Program-made: the position numbers and the translations under genes
Shown: positions 17,185 through 25,722 of the stretch, in pieces
How the letters are laid out: the number at the start of each line of letters is the position of its first letter
Numbering within the stretch: position 1 is the first letter of the stretch
The notes under the pieces: model-generated
What the model saw: the letters and a program-made list of their open reading frames with translations, nothing else
Told to the model about the DNA's origin: nothing
Databases searched by the model: none
NCBI RefSeq assembly: GCF_030815975.1
Contig: NZ_JAUSXL010000002.1
Location: forward strand, 5,196,501 to 5,260,500
Direction: 5' to 3'
DNA from: Variovorax paradoxus
Lineage (GTDB): Bacteria; Pseudomonadota; Gammaproteobacteria; Burkholderiales; Burkholderiaceae_C
DNA length: 64,000 nt

Positions 17185-18690
17185 TCAGTCGTAGCTGGCG
17201 CTCAGGCCGACCGACGAGTAGGCGCTGCGTCCGTGGATCGCAATGTAGAAGTCACCGGGCAGCGGATTGCTGATCGCGATGGCTTCGTTGCTGCCGTTGA
17301 CGTAGGGGCGGTAGTCCCAGGCCGTCAACGAAGGGAGTGCGCCGAGGCGGATGTACATGTCGCCATCACCACCGCCGACGGGGCCGGTCATGTTGATGTT
17401 CAGCTGCGCGATGCCGGGGGGGACCGTGATCCTGTAATAGCTCCAGCTGTCGGCGCCGCCTGCCAGGCCTTGGGCGGGCTGATTGTTCAGGAGTTGCACA
17501 AGGGGCGGCCGGGTGTCCATCTTGAAGGAGCGCACCATGACGTCCCATCCGGTCGCGGCAGTGTTGCTGAGCCATGCCACGGCAAAATTTCCCACCGGAT
17601 CCATGGCCAGAAGCGGGCTGGCTGCAAATTGGGGCTGGGGCGGGTCGACGCGAAATTCATCGGTGATCGGAGTTCCATCTCTGCGAAATTGTCGTGCGGC
17701 CAATGTGGAGGTTTGGGGACCACCGACCACGCCACTCGATGCAATCCATGAAACAACGAAATCTCCATTCTCCGCAACTGCCGGATTGGGGCCGGGCTCG
17801 CCCTCGTGGATGCGCTGGTTGACCCGCACGAGCCCGGTGGGGTTGCCATTCGCGTCGTAGGGCCGGGCGTAGATGTTCCACGTGTAGTTGTCGTCCTGGG
17901 ACGCGCTCCATGCAATCACGGATTTCCCCCCGGGTTCCATGGCAATAAGGCCGCCTGAACTGTAGATCGACCGGATGGCGCTGACGACGAGTGCCGGCGT
18001 CAGCGCAACACCTGCGCGGCTGAAGCGCTGCATCATGATGTTGGACTGGTTGGCCGTAGGACCGGGTCTGGTCGCAAATGACAGTGCGATGTTTCCGGCA
18101 TCGTCCGTGGCGATCGAACTGGGGCCGGAGAGTTTGTCCGCGGCATCCGATGCAACGATGATTTCAGGGCCGATCGGAATGCCGCTGGTATTGAACCGCC
18201 TGATCGCAATTGTCCGGGGAGCCTCTTGCGAGCTCGATCGCGAATAGGCTGCGGTGATATTGCCATCCGTATCCATGCTGGCGACCGTGCTCGTCGAATC
18301 CGGGGTTGTTTGGAAACTGGAGAGCAGGTTCCCGTTTCTGTCATAGGCCATGACTCTTCCGGGATGGCTTCCGAAAGCGAAATTGCCGGCGCGGTCGACC
18401 GAGAAATTCGCATACGCCGGGGGCGCCAGGATCAGGTGCTTGGTCAGATAAGGTGTCCCTGACGACCTGACTCTTTGAGCGTAGGTGGCATTTGCTGCGG
18501 CGTCGAACCAGATCAGGAGCTTTTCTCCGTTTGATCCTGCGGAGAAGTAAATCGGACGCTGATTGCCGGCCGTGGCGGTATTCACCATGACGGGATCCCC
18601 GAGCGGCGCAGCCTGCGCCTGCGCAGCAACGGCAAGTCCCGACAGGCAGCCCAATGACATCAAAAGCCGTGTCAGCAAGGTATGAGGCAT
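17185..18690 (-). CDS. Exported protein with C-terminal PPC domain
   Basis: A 501-residue protein with a signal peptide (MPHTLLTRLLMSLG..., cleavage near AQAQA). Residues about 30-390 show repeated short motifs such as MDTDGNITAAYS, TDDAGNIALSF and AENGDFVVSW, consistent with a beta-propeller. The last ~95 residues (LLNNQPAQGLAGGADSW to SVGLSASYD) look like a bacterial pre-peptidase C-terminal (PPC) domain, common on secreted hydrolases, but no protease domain is visible. The gene is visibly lower in GC than its neighbours and abuts an OmpA-tail remnant, hinting at acquisition. Function unknown. Confidence 0.7.
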   Translation of the reverse strand: MPHTLLTRLLMSLGCLSGLAVAAQAQAAPLGDPVMVNTATAGNQRPIYFSAGSNGEKLLIWFDAAANATYAQRVRSSGTPYLTKHLILAPPAYANFSVDRAGNFAFGSHPGRVMAYDRNGNLLSSFQTTPDSTSTVASMDTDGNITAAYSRSSSQEAPRTIAIRRFNTSGIPIGPEIIVASDAADKLSGPSSIATDDAGNIALSFATRPGPTANQSNIMMQRFSRAGVALTPALVVSAIRSIYSSGGLIAMEPGGKSVIAWSASQDDNYTWNIYARPYDANGNPTGLVRVNQRIHEGEPGPNPAVAENGDFVVSWIASSGVVGGPQTSTLAARQFRRDGTPITDEFRVDPPQPQFAASPLLAMDPVGNFAVAWLSNTAATGWDVMVRSFKMDTRPPLVQLLNNQPAQGLAGGADSWSYYRITVPPGIAQLNINMTGPVGGGDGDMYIRLGALPSLTAWDYRPYVNGSNEAIAISNPLPGDFYIAIHGRSAYSSVGLSASYD

Positions 18691-18917
18691 GGGGTCCTTC
18701 TTTCCCAAGTTGTGATTTCGATGATTTGTTCTTCGATTGGCAGCTCGGCAGGATGATGATGTCTTGGTCGATCAAGTTGTCAACGTAGAGTTAAGTTGCC
18801 GTCGGCGCTCTGCGTGGGTCGAAGCTAGACGTTGTGTTTCTCTTGACCGGAATCAAAGCGCGCCCGGTGCTCCCGACCAGCGAGCGGCATCGCCTGCACG
18901 AATCCCGGGAAGCACTT

Positions 18918-19811
18918 TTACAAGCTCCCCGCGATCTGCTCCCGCAGCCACCGATGCCCCGCATCGCGATGCCGCCGCTCATGCCAGAGCATCGCCATCT
19001 CATACCCCGGCACCTCCAGCGGCGCCTCCACCACGCGCAGCCCCGGCGCGCCGCGCGCCAATCGCTCGGGCAGCATCGCGACCATGTCGGTGCCGGCCAG
19101 CACCGACATCATGAAAAGGAAGTGCGGCACCGAGAGCACCACGCGCCGCGCCAGGCCTTGTTCCGCCAGTGCCTCATCGGTGGGCCCGACGAAGCCGCCG
19201 CCGCCGAGCGACACCACCACATGCTCCAGCGCGCAAAACTGCGCGAGCGTGGGCCGGCGTTTCAGGCGCGGATGGCCGGTGCGCCCGGCCAGCACGTAGC
19301 GCTCATGAAACAGCACGCGCCGGTGCAGCCCGGGCGGTGCGCCCACGCTGGTGTGAAAGAACAGGTCGATCTCCCCCTGCTCCAGTTGCCGCGCCATGCG
19401 CGAGGGCACCGCCTCCACCACGGCCAGCCGCGTGTTCGGCGCCGCCGCGCGCAGCCCGGCCAGTGCCGGCAACAGGATCGCCGATTCGGCATAGTCGGCC
19501 GCGGCCACGCGCCAGGTGGTCGTCGCCTTCGCGGGATCGAAGGCTTGCGTGGGCGCCACCGCGCGGCCCAGTGACTCGAGCGCTTCGCGCAGCGGCTCGC
19601 GCAGTTCCTCGGCGCGCGCGGTGGGCAGCATGCCGCGCTGCACGGGCACCAGCAGCGGGTCGTTGAAGGCCTCGCGCAGCCGGGCGAGCTGCACGCTCAC
19701 CGACGGTTGCGACAGGTTCAGGCGCTGGGCGGCACGGGTCACGCTGCGCTCTGCCAGGAGCACGTCGAGCGTGAGCAGCAGGTTGAGGTCGAGCCGCTTG
19801 AAATTGTCCAT
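18918..19811 (-). CDS. LysR-family transcriptional regulator
   Basis: A 297-residue LTTR: an N-terminal helix-turn-helix (RSVTRAAQRLNLSQPSVSVQLARL, residues about 22-45) and an effector domain of two Rossmann-like subdomains. MDNFKRLDLNLLLTLDVLLAE is the NodD/SyrM-type opening. It is divergent from the flavodoxin-fold reductase with an 89-bp gap holding a long dyad. It probably controls that oxidoreductase in response to a quinone or aromatic compound (inference). Confidence 0.9.
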   Translation of the reverse strand: MDNFKRLDLNLLLTLDVLLAERSVTRAAQRLNLSQPSVSVQLARLREAFNDPLLVPVQRGMLPTARAEELREPLREALESLGRAVAPTQAFDPAKATTTWRVAAADYAESAILLPALAGLRAAAPNTRLAVVEAVPSRMARQLEQGEIDLFFHTSVGAPPGLHRRVLFHERYVLAGRTGHPRLKRRPTLAQFCALEHVVVSLGGGGFVGPTDEALAEQGLARRVVLSVPHFLFMMSVLAGTDMVAMLPERLARGAPGLRVVEAPLEVPGYEMAMLWHERRHRDAGHRWLREQIAGSL

Positions 19812-19820
19812 TGCTATTCC

Positions 19821-19844
19821 TGGAATTCTGAATATTCATTTCCA
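19821..19844. promoter_or_regulatory. Dyad operator between LysR gene and quinone reductase
   Basis: TGGAA (19821-19825) and TTCCA (19840-19844) flank a central GAATATTC palindrome (19829-19836); weaker CTAT/ATAG symmetry extends outward. Position just upstream of the LysR start and 57 bp before the reductase fits an LTTR binding site. Confidence 0.45.
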
Positions 19845-19900
19845 ATATAGCTCGGCAACTCCTAACCTGCCTGCATCTTCATCCAACGAACCATGCAGCC

Positions 19901-20707
19901 ATGAAAATCCTTCTTGTCCATGCCCACCCCGAAGCCCGCTCGCTCAACGGCTCTCTGAAACAGTTCATGCTCGAACGCCTCGTGCAGTCCGGACACGAGG
20001 TGCAGGTGTCCGACCTTTACGCCATGCAATGGAAAGCGACGCTGGCGGCCGACGACTTCGCGCACCTGGAGCCCGGCGCGCCCTTCGATCCCATCAGCGA
20101 TTCGCAGCGCGCCTTCGAGGCCGGCACCCAGCGCGAGGAAGTCGCCGCCGAACAGGCCAAGCTGCTCTGGGCCGACACGGTGATCTTCCAGTTTCCGCTG
20201 TGGTGGTACACGATGCCGGCCATCCTCAAGGGCTGGGTCGACCGGGTCTACGCCTATGGCTTTGCCTACGGCGTGGGCGAGCATTCCGACACGCACTGGG
20301 GCGACCGCTTCGGCCAGGGCGTGATGGCCGGCAAGCGCGCGATGCTGGTGGTGACCACCGGCGGCTGGGCGCCGCACTACAGCCCGCGCGGCATCAACGG
20401 GCCGATGGACGACCTGCTCTTTCCCATCCACCACGGCATCCTCTACTACCCGGGCTTCGAGGTGCTGCCGCCCTTCGTGGTGTACCGCACCGGCAAGGTC
20501 GACGAGGCGGCCTATGCACGGATCACCGAGGACCTCGGCCACCGGCTCGACGCGCTGTGGACGACGGCCCCGATTCCGTTCCGCCCGCAGAACGCCGGCG
20601 ACTACGAGATTCCGGCCCTCACCTTGCGCGAGGACATCGCGCCGGGCCAGACGGGCTTCGAGGTGCACAGCAGCGCGCCGGCAACAACGGCCGAAGCGCC
20701 GCGCTGA
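19901..20707 (+). CDS. Flavodoxin-fold NAD(P)H:quinone oxidoreductase
   Basis: A 268-residue member of the NQO1/MdaB/modulator-of-drug-activity family. The N-terminal ILLVHAHPEARSLN is the FMN/FAD phosphate-binding start, and FQFPLWWYTMPAILKGWVDRV is the conserved flavin-binding core around residues 97-117. It makes two-electron reductions of quinones or aromatic substrates in the cytoplasm. Its promoter is shared with a divergent LysR gene. It ends 9 bp before the convergent lipoprotein hydrolase gene. Confidence 0.88.
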   Translation: MKILLVHAHPEARSLNGSLKQFMLERLVQSGHEVQVSDLYAMQWKATLAADDFAHLEPGAPFDPISDSQRAFEAGTQREEVAAEQAKLLWADTVIFQFPLWWYTMPAILKGWVDRVYAYGFAYGVGEHSDTHWGDRFGQGVMAGKRAMLVVTTGGWAPHYSPRGINGPMDDLLFPIHHGILYYPGFEVLPPFVVYRTGKVDEAAYARITEDLGHRLDALWTTAPIPFRPQNAGDYEIPALTLREDIAPGQTGFEVHSSAPATTAEAPR

Positions 20708-20716
20708 GCCCCGCGG

Positions 20717-22801
20717 CTACGGCAGCACCGGGTTGGCGGCCGCATTCGCAATGGCCGCGTCGGCATCCACGCGCAGCATGAAGCGCTTCGCCACCAGCTC
20801 GTTGGCAGCCGCGGTCACGGCCGCCACATAGCCGGCCTGATCGGTATAGCGCTCCTGCAGCGAGAGGCGCGGATCCGCGCCGCGCTGTGCCGCCGTCTTC
20901 GCGAACGGAAAGTACGAGCCGAACAGCCCCGCCAGGTCGATGGTGCCCGGCTTGCCGGTGTAGTTCCAGCCGGTGTTGGTGCCCACGGGCACGGCCACGT
21001 CGAGGCTGCGGATGCCTGCGATGTCGTTGCCGTCCGCATCCACCTGAGGCACGAGGATGGCGTAGTCGCGGCCAAGGTACGCCGGCGGCACCTGCGTGGC
21101 AATGCCGGTCTCGTCCTGCGGCCGGTAGTTCGGTCCCCAGTCGAGCAGCGAATAGGTGTTGACCAGGCCCGTGTAGCTCGCACCCGGAATGGCCGGAAAC
21201 TTCAGCTGCTGCGGCCGCACCAGCGTGGCGTCGGCCAGCTTGGGCACCTGGCTGTCGGGCGGCGTGATTCCCTTGACGACCCATTCCTCCAGGTTCTGGT
21301 AGAGCGCGCGCGCCACCGGCACCACGCCCGCGTTCGCGTTGGTGGCGTAGAGCGCCCCTGCGCTCGCGCCCGGCAGCGAGGGAAGGCCCAGCAGGTGGTG
21401 CGTGCTCGCGTAGTAGTAGATGCGCGCGTTGTCTGGCTGCACGAGGTCGGCCGTGCCCCAGGCGTCGGTCAGCAGCGGCGAACCTTGCAGCACGTAGAAC
21501 TCCGTGCCGCTGAAGCCGATGAAGAGCTTGGGACAGGTGCCGCTCGCCTCGCAGCGCGACAGGATGCCGCCGCGGCGCTGCGCCACGTCGTCCACATAGT
21601 CTTTCGAAAGGCCGCGCGTGCCGGACTGGCCGAAGGCCGTGTGGTCGGTGCGCACGCCCCCGCCGCCGCCGGGAATCGAGAAGCGCATGTTGATGTTGGT
21701 CTGCCGCGCCGCGATCTGCGCAAACACCCCGTCGAACACCTTGCGCCCCGCGCGGTCCTCGTTGAAGCCGAGGTGCACGAAGGTCTTCATGAAGTTGCCG
21801 CACTGCGAAACGCCCGAAGCAATGGTGTTCTTGATGGCGGCAGCCACCGGATTGGCGGTGCCCGCAGCATCGCTCGCCTCGCGATGGAAGAAGGCGATCA
21901 TGTCGCGCACGGCCGCGAGCCCCAGGCCCATGACCTTCGGGTCCTTCGCGACATAGACCAGCTCGTACATGTAGGCCGGGTCCCATTTGCCCCTGAGGCA
22001 CACGTTCGTCTCATCGGGCGTGCCGGGGAATGGCGCGGCGGCGCTGCACTTGGCAAACTTCCAGTCGCTCGCGGGAATGAGCTGGCGCGCATCGGCTTCG
22101 TTGATGCGCCGCGTGAGCACATAGCCGGGCTGGGTGTTGTCGAGGCTCGCCGTCGCATAGGCCTGCATGGCCGCGTTGTACGGACCGCCAGGCAGCGGCA
22201 GCGAATCGCTGGTGGCCGCCGTGGGCAGCAGCTCGGCGCGGTAGGTGCCGGTGATGGTGCTGCCGTCCGCATTCCTGGCCACGGGCACCTTGAGCGTGAG
22301 CTTGCCCGCCGCGGCCGGCACGTCGCCCTGCCAGGCGGCCGTGAGAAACACGTAGCCGCGCGAGGCGAAGTACGGATCGAGGTTGACGATGTTGCCGCGG
22401 TTCGGTGCGTCATAGCGCAGCACGCCGTTGGCCTTGCCCATGTCCTTGGGCTTGAAGAGCACGAAGTCGGAGTTGTACTCGACCTTGCCGTTGGCATTGA
22501 GCGGCGCGAGCGACAGGTCCTGGATGATGGCGTTGTGCGCGTCCTTCGGATCGACCTCGCCCGTGAAGGTGCCGGTGATCTTCTCGTAGGCACCGGTGTT
22601 GCCGAAGGTGCCGGCAACGTCCTCGGTCTTCGAGATGGCGAGCTTGAACTTCGGTGCTACCGCGGCGGCCGCCGGCGGCGGTGTCGTTGCGGCCGGCGGC
22701 GGCAGCGCGAAGCCACCGCCTCCACCACCGCTCCCGCCGCAAGCGCTCAGAAAAAGGGCGGCCGAAGCCACCGTGGCAGCCAACAGGCTCCAGCGTTTCA
22801 T
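20717..22801 (-). CDS. Lipoprotein alpha/beta-hydrolase domain protein
   Basis: A 694-residue envelope protein with a lipoprotein signal (lipobox LSAC, Cys about 21), a Gly/Pro-rich linker, then a large alpha/beta hydrolase-like domain. The nucleophile elbow appears as GVSQCGNF (in place of G-x-S-x-G), followed by FVHLGFNEDRAGRKVFDG, a signature of the uncharacterised 'alpha/beta hydrolase domain' family. It probably hydrolyses an ester at the cell surface or in the periplasm. It is last in a minus-strand row with two Bug receptors and AtuA proteins, so it may release the acid these take up. Confidence 0.72.
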   Translation of the reverse strand: MKRWSLLAATVASAALFLSACGGSGGGGGGFALPPPAATTPPPAAAAVAPKFKLAISKTEDVAGTFGNTGAYEKITGTFTGEVDPKDAHNAIIQDLSLAPLNANGKVEYNSDFVLFKPKDMGKANGVLRYDAPNRGNIVNLDPYFASRGYVFLTAAWQGDVPAAAGKLTLKVPVARNADGSTITGTYRAELLPTAATSDSLPLPGGPYNAAMQAYATASLDNTQPGYVLTRRINEADARQLIPASDWKFAKCSAAAPFPGTPDETNVCLRGKWDPAYMYELVYVAKDPKVMGLGLAAVRDMIAFFHREASDAAGTANPVAAAIKNTIASGVSQCGNFMKTFVHLGFNEDRAGRKVFDGVFAQIAARQTNINMRFSIPGGGGGVRTDHTAFGQSGTRGLSKDYVDDVAQRRGGILSRCEASGTCPKLFIGFSGTEFYVLQGSPLLTDAWGTADLVQPDNARIYYYASTHHLLGLPSLPGASAGALYATNANAGVVPVARALYQNLEEWVVKGITPPDSQVPKLADATLVRPQQLKFPAIPGASYTGLVNTYSLLDWGPNYRPQDETGIATQVPPAYLGRDYAILVPQVDADGNDIAGIRSLDVAVPVGTNTGWNYTGKPGTIDLAGLFGSYFPFAKTAAQRGADPRLSLQERYTDQAGYVAAVTAAANELVAKRFMLRVDADAAIANAAANPVLP

Positions 22802-22862
22802 GGTTTGTCTCCTTCGTTGTGGTGTCTGCGCGGTGCCGATCTCCGCTACGGCCAGCGCGCGC

Positions 22863-23831
22863 CTACTCGGCCTCGATGCCGGCGGCTTTCACGATGCGGC
22901 CCCACTTCTGCGACTCGGCCGTCTGGAATTTGGCGAGCTCTTCGGGCGACGTCGTGAACACCTCGGTGCCGGTGGGTTCGTAGAACGCCGTCTTCGCGGA
23001 TTCGCTCTTCGCGGCCTTCACCAGCAGTTCGTTGAGCCGCTTGACCACGGCCGGCGGTGTTTTGGCGGGCGCATAGGCCGCGAACCAGTAGCCCATCTCG
23101 TAGCCCTTCACGCCGGCTTCGGAAATGGTGGGCACGTCGGGTGCGAGCGGCGAACGCGCAGCGCTCGACACGCCCAGCGCGCGCAGCTTGCCAGCCTTGA
23201 CCTGCGGCAGGCCCGTGGCCGCGTCGGTGATCATCATGTGGATCTGCCCGCCCAGCAGGTCGGTGACGGCGAGCGTGTTGCTCTTGTAGGGCACGTGCAG
23301 CAGCTTGATGTCGGCCATCTGCTGCAGCAACTCGCCCGCCATGCGGCTCGACGAACTGCCGCTGCCGAAGCTGTACTTGCCCGGCTCCTTCTTCGCGAGC
23401 GCCACGAACTCGGCCACGTTCTTCGCGGGGAAGGACGGATTCACCACCATGATCTGCCCGCCCTTGCCCAGCGCGGTGATGGGCGCGTAGTCCTTCACCG
23501 GATCGTAGGGCAGCTTCTTGAACAGATGCTCGTTGGCGGCGTGCGTGGTGTTGGTGGTGATCAGCACGGTGTAGCCGTCGGCCGCGGCCTTGGCCGCTTG
23601 CTGCGAGGCGATGAAGCCGCTGGCGCCGGCCTTGTTGTCGATCACGACGGGCTGCTTTGTTTCGGCCGTGATGCTGTTGCCCAGTGCGCGCGCGATCTGG
23701 TCGGTGGCCGTGCCGGCTGCGAAGGGCACGACGAAGGTGATGGGCTTTTCGGGAAAGGCCTGCTGCGCGTGGGCCAGCAGCGGCGCCAGGGCCAGCGCAG
23801 CGGCCGAAAGGGTCAGGGAACGTCGTTTCAT
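22863..23831 (-). CDS. Bug-family tripartite tricarboxylate receptor
   Basis: A 322-residue periplasmic receptor with signal peptide (MKRRSLTLSAAALALAPLLAHAQQ). FVVPFAAGTATDQIAR, VVIDNKAGASG and HVPYKSN mark the family. The start at ATG 23831 is fixed by the signal peptide; the frame is open far upstream to 24425, which is only a shadow of the AtuA genes. It lies between the AtuA-like small gene (45 bp upstream) and the lipoprotein hydrolase (61 bp downstream). Confidence 0.88.
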   Translation of the reverse strand: MKRRSLTLSAAALALAPLLAHAQQAFPEKPITFVVPFAAGTATDQIARALGNSITAETKQPVVIDNKAGASGFIASQQAAKAAADGYTVLITTNTTHAANEHLFKKLPYDPVKDYAPITALGKGGQIMVVNPSFPAKNVAEFVALAKKEPGKYSFGSGSSSSRMAGELLQQMADIKLLHVPYKSNTLAVTDLLGGQIHMMITDAATGLPQVKAGKLRALGVSSAARSPLAPDVPTISEAGVKGYEMGYWFAAYAPAKTPPAVVKRLNELLVKAAKSESAKTAFYEPTGTEVFTTSPEELAKFQTAESQKWGRIVKAAGIEAE

Positions 23832-23875
23832 TGTTTTGTCTCCGGATGGATGGCTAAGGAAAAAATGGATGGCTG

Positions 23876-24244
23876 TTACGGCCCCGCCAGCAGCGGCGCA
23901 AGCGCGCGCGGCACGCGAATGGGCATGTCGAGCAACAGGAACGACAGCGCCTTGCCGTGCGCATCGAGGTTCAGCGCATCGTTGACACCGCCGTCGAGCA
24001 CCGCGTCGAGCACGAAGTTCATCGCGTGCAGCCGGGGCAGCAGGAAACGCTGCACCCGCGCCGGTGCGCGATGGCGGAACTGCATCGACACGCGCTCGGG
24101 CGTGAGCTGTTCGGCCAGCAAGGCATAGAGCTCCGGATGCCAGGCGATCACGCTGATGTTGGAGCGGTCGCCCTTGTCGCCGGTACGGCCGTGGGCCGCG
24201 CGGTAGAGCGGCACTTCGATCATGTCGTCTGTCGATGTGTTCAT
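23876..24244 (-). CDS. AtuA-like ferredoxin-fold small protein
   Basis: A 122-residue protein resembling the C-terminal domain that follows AtuA in acyclic-terpene utilisation proteins (YRAAHGRTGDKGDRSNISVIAW, FVLDAVLDGGVNDALNLDAHGK). Here it is a separate gene whose start overlaps the AtuA stop by 4 bp (ATGA), so the two parts are made together as a split version of the fused protein. Its biochemical role is unknown. Confidence 0.75.
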   Translation of the reverse strand: MNTSTDDMIEVPLYRAAHGRTGDKGDRSNISVIAWHPELYALLAEQLTPERVSMQFRHRAPARVQRFLLPRLHAMNFVLDAVLDGGVNDALNLDAHGKALSFLLLDMPIRVPRALAPLLAGP

Positions 24245-25632
24245 GCCAGGGCCTCCGCGCCGAGCAGTTCGAAGCGCACCGGCACGGCTTCTCGCGGCAG
24301 CAGGCAGGACAAGGTGTTGAGCCGCGACGTGAGCGCGGTGCGCACGCCGCCGCCGCCTGCGGGTCCGCAGGTGTAGAGCGCCATGACCTCGCGCGCCAGG
24401 CGCTCGGCCTGCGCGCGCTCCGCATGCGTGGCCGCCACGCGCAGGCGCACGTCGCGCAGGCCGGTGTCGGGCGTGTCCGCGAGCATGCGGCCGGCGTCGT
24501 CGCCCAGGATGCTGAGCGCGCCGATCAGGTCCACGCGCAGCGCGAGCCCGTCGAGGCGCTTGCGCAGCACCTCGGCCGCGAGCCGGGCACGCGCCTCGGC
24601 GCGCGGCCCCGCGTAGGAGATTTCTCCCTCGGCGAGCCAGCCGCCTTCATGGCAGACGTTGACCTTGTAGTGGCTCGGCCGCGCGTGGCCGCGCACGCCG
24701 GAGAGTTCGACGCGGTCTCGGCCGGGCAGCGCGCGCACCTCGGCTTCGGCAATGTCGGCCACCACGTCGGGCGTCAGGTAGGCGCTCGGGTCGTGCACCT
24801 CGTACAGCAGCTGCTCCTTCACCGTGGCTTCGCTCACGAGGCCGCCGGTGCCGTCGGCCTTGCCGATGCTGCTGTGGCCGTCGGCATCGATCTCGGCAAT
24901 CGGAAAGCCCACGGTGTCGAGCCCCGGCACATCCTTGTAGCCGGGGTCTGCGAAGTAGCCGCCGCACACCTGCGCGCCGCATTCGAGCAGATGGCCCGCC
25001 ATGGTGGCGCGGCCCAGCCGGTGCCAGTCGTCGGCGCGCCAGCCGAAGTGCGACATGGCGGGACCGACCGCGAGCGAAGGATCGGCCACGCGGCCGCACA
25101 CCACGATCTGCGCGCCGGCGTCGAGCGCGGCGGCAATCGGCTCGGCCCCGATATAGGCATTGGCGCTGACGATGCGCAGGCCCTCCATCTGCGCGCCCAG
25201 CGTTTCATGCAACAGCGCGCGGTGCGCGGCGCCGGACAGGTCGTCGCCCTCCACCACCGCGATGCGCGGCGCATCGGTGCCGAGCTCGCGCGCCATGCGG
25301 GCGATGTGGCGGGCCGCGGCGCGCGGATTGGCCGCGCCGAAGTTGCTCACGATGCGGATGCCGTGCGCCAGGCAGCGCGCCAGCACGGGCCGCAGCATGG
25401 CGTCGAGCAAGGGCTCGTAGCCGGCGTCAGGGTTGTCGCGGCGGCGCAGCTGGGCGAGCGCGAGCGTGCGTTCGGCCAGCGTTTCGAAGATCAGGAAAGC
25501 GCGCTGGCCGGCCGGGCCGCTGGCAAGCCGCGCGATCAGCGTGTCGACCACCGGCCCGGCCGCATCGGTGCGGTCGCCGGAAAAGCCGGCCGCGCAGCCG
25601 ATCAGCAGTGGGGGCGGTGCGTTGGCATTCAT
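24241..25632 (-). CDS. AtuA/DUF1446-family protein
   Basis: A 463-residue member of the acyclic terpene utilisation family (LLIGCAAGFSGDRTDAA at residues about 9-25; ADPSLAVGPAMSHFGW). These proteins occur with CoA-dependent acid catabolism, but no reaction is established. Start ATG 25632 chosen (open to 25662). Neighbours are two Bug receptors and the split-off C-terminal domain rather than the atu carboxylase genes, so a terpene substrate is not implied. Confidence 0.78.
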   Translation of the reverse strand: MNANAPPPLLIGCAAGFSGDRTDAAGPVVDTLIARLASGPAGQRAFLIFETLAERTLALAQLRRRDNPDAGYEPLLDAMLRPVLARCLAHGIRIVSNFGAANPRAAARHIARMARELGTDAPRIAVVEGDDLSGAAHRALLHETLGAQMEGLRIVSANAYIGAEPIAAALDAGAQIVVCGRVADPSLAVGPAMSHFGWRADDWHRLGRATMAGHLLECGAQVCGGYFADPGYKDVPGLDTVGFPIAEIDADGHSSIGKADGTGGLVSEATVKEQLLYEVHDPSAYLTPDVVADIAEAEVRALPGRDRVELSGVRGHARPSHYKVNVCHEGGWLAEGEISYAGPRAEARARLAAEVLRKRLDGLALRVDLIGALSILGDDAGRMLADTPDTGLRDVRLRVAATHAERAQAERLAREVMALYTCGPAGGGGVRTALTSRLNTLSCLLPREAVPVRFELLGAEALA

Positions 25633-25681
25633 TGGGGCGGACTCTAGGCAGGCCGCCACCATCCGTAAAATCGAAAATTCG

Positions 25682-25693
25682 GATCAATTGATC
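25682..25693. promoter_or_regulatory. Palindrome GATCAATTGATC in AT-rich gap
   Basis: A perfect 12-bp palindrome inside a 90-bp AT-rich gap between the Bug gene (25723) and the AtuA gene (25632), within an otherwise tightly packed operon. It may mark an internal promoter/operator so that AtuA and downstream genes can be expressed separately. Confidence 0.4.
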
Positions 25694-25722
25694 TGGATTT
25701 CAAATCATCCAAAAATTCTCGC

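Noticed and set aside
18755..18783. Sigma-70 promoter (TTGACA on the minus strand at 18778-18783) for the PPC protein
   Set aside because: The -35 is perfect, but the -10 at proper spacing (ATCATC) is poor, so it was left out of the feature list.
24245..24425. Long N-terminal extension of the Bug gene at 22863-23831
   Set aside because: It runs through the AtuA genes in another frame; the real start at 23831 has a clean signal peptide.
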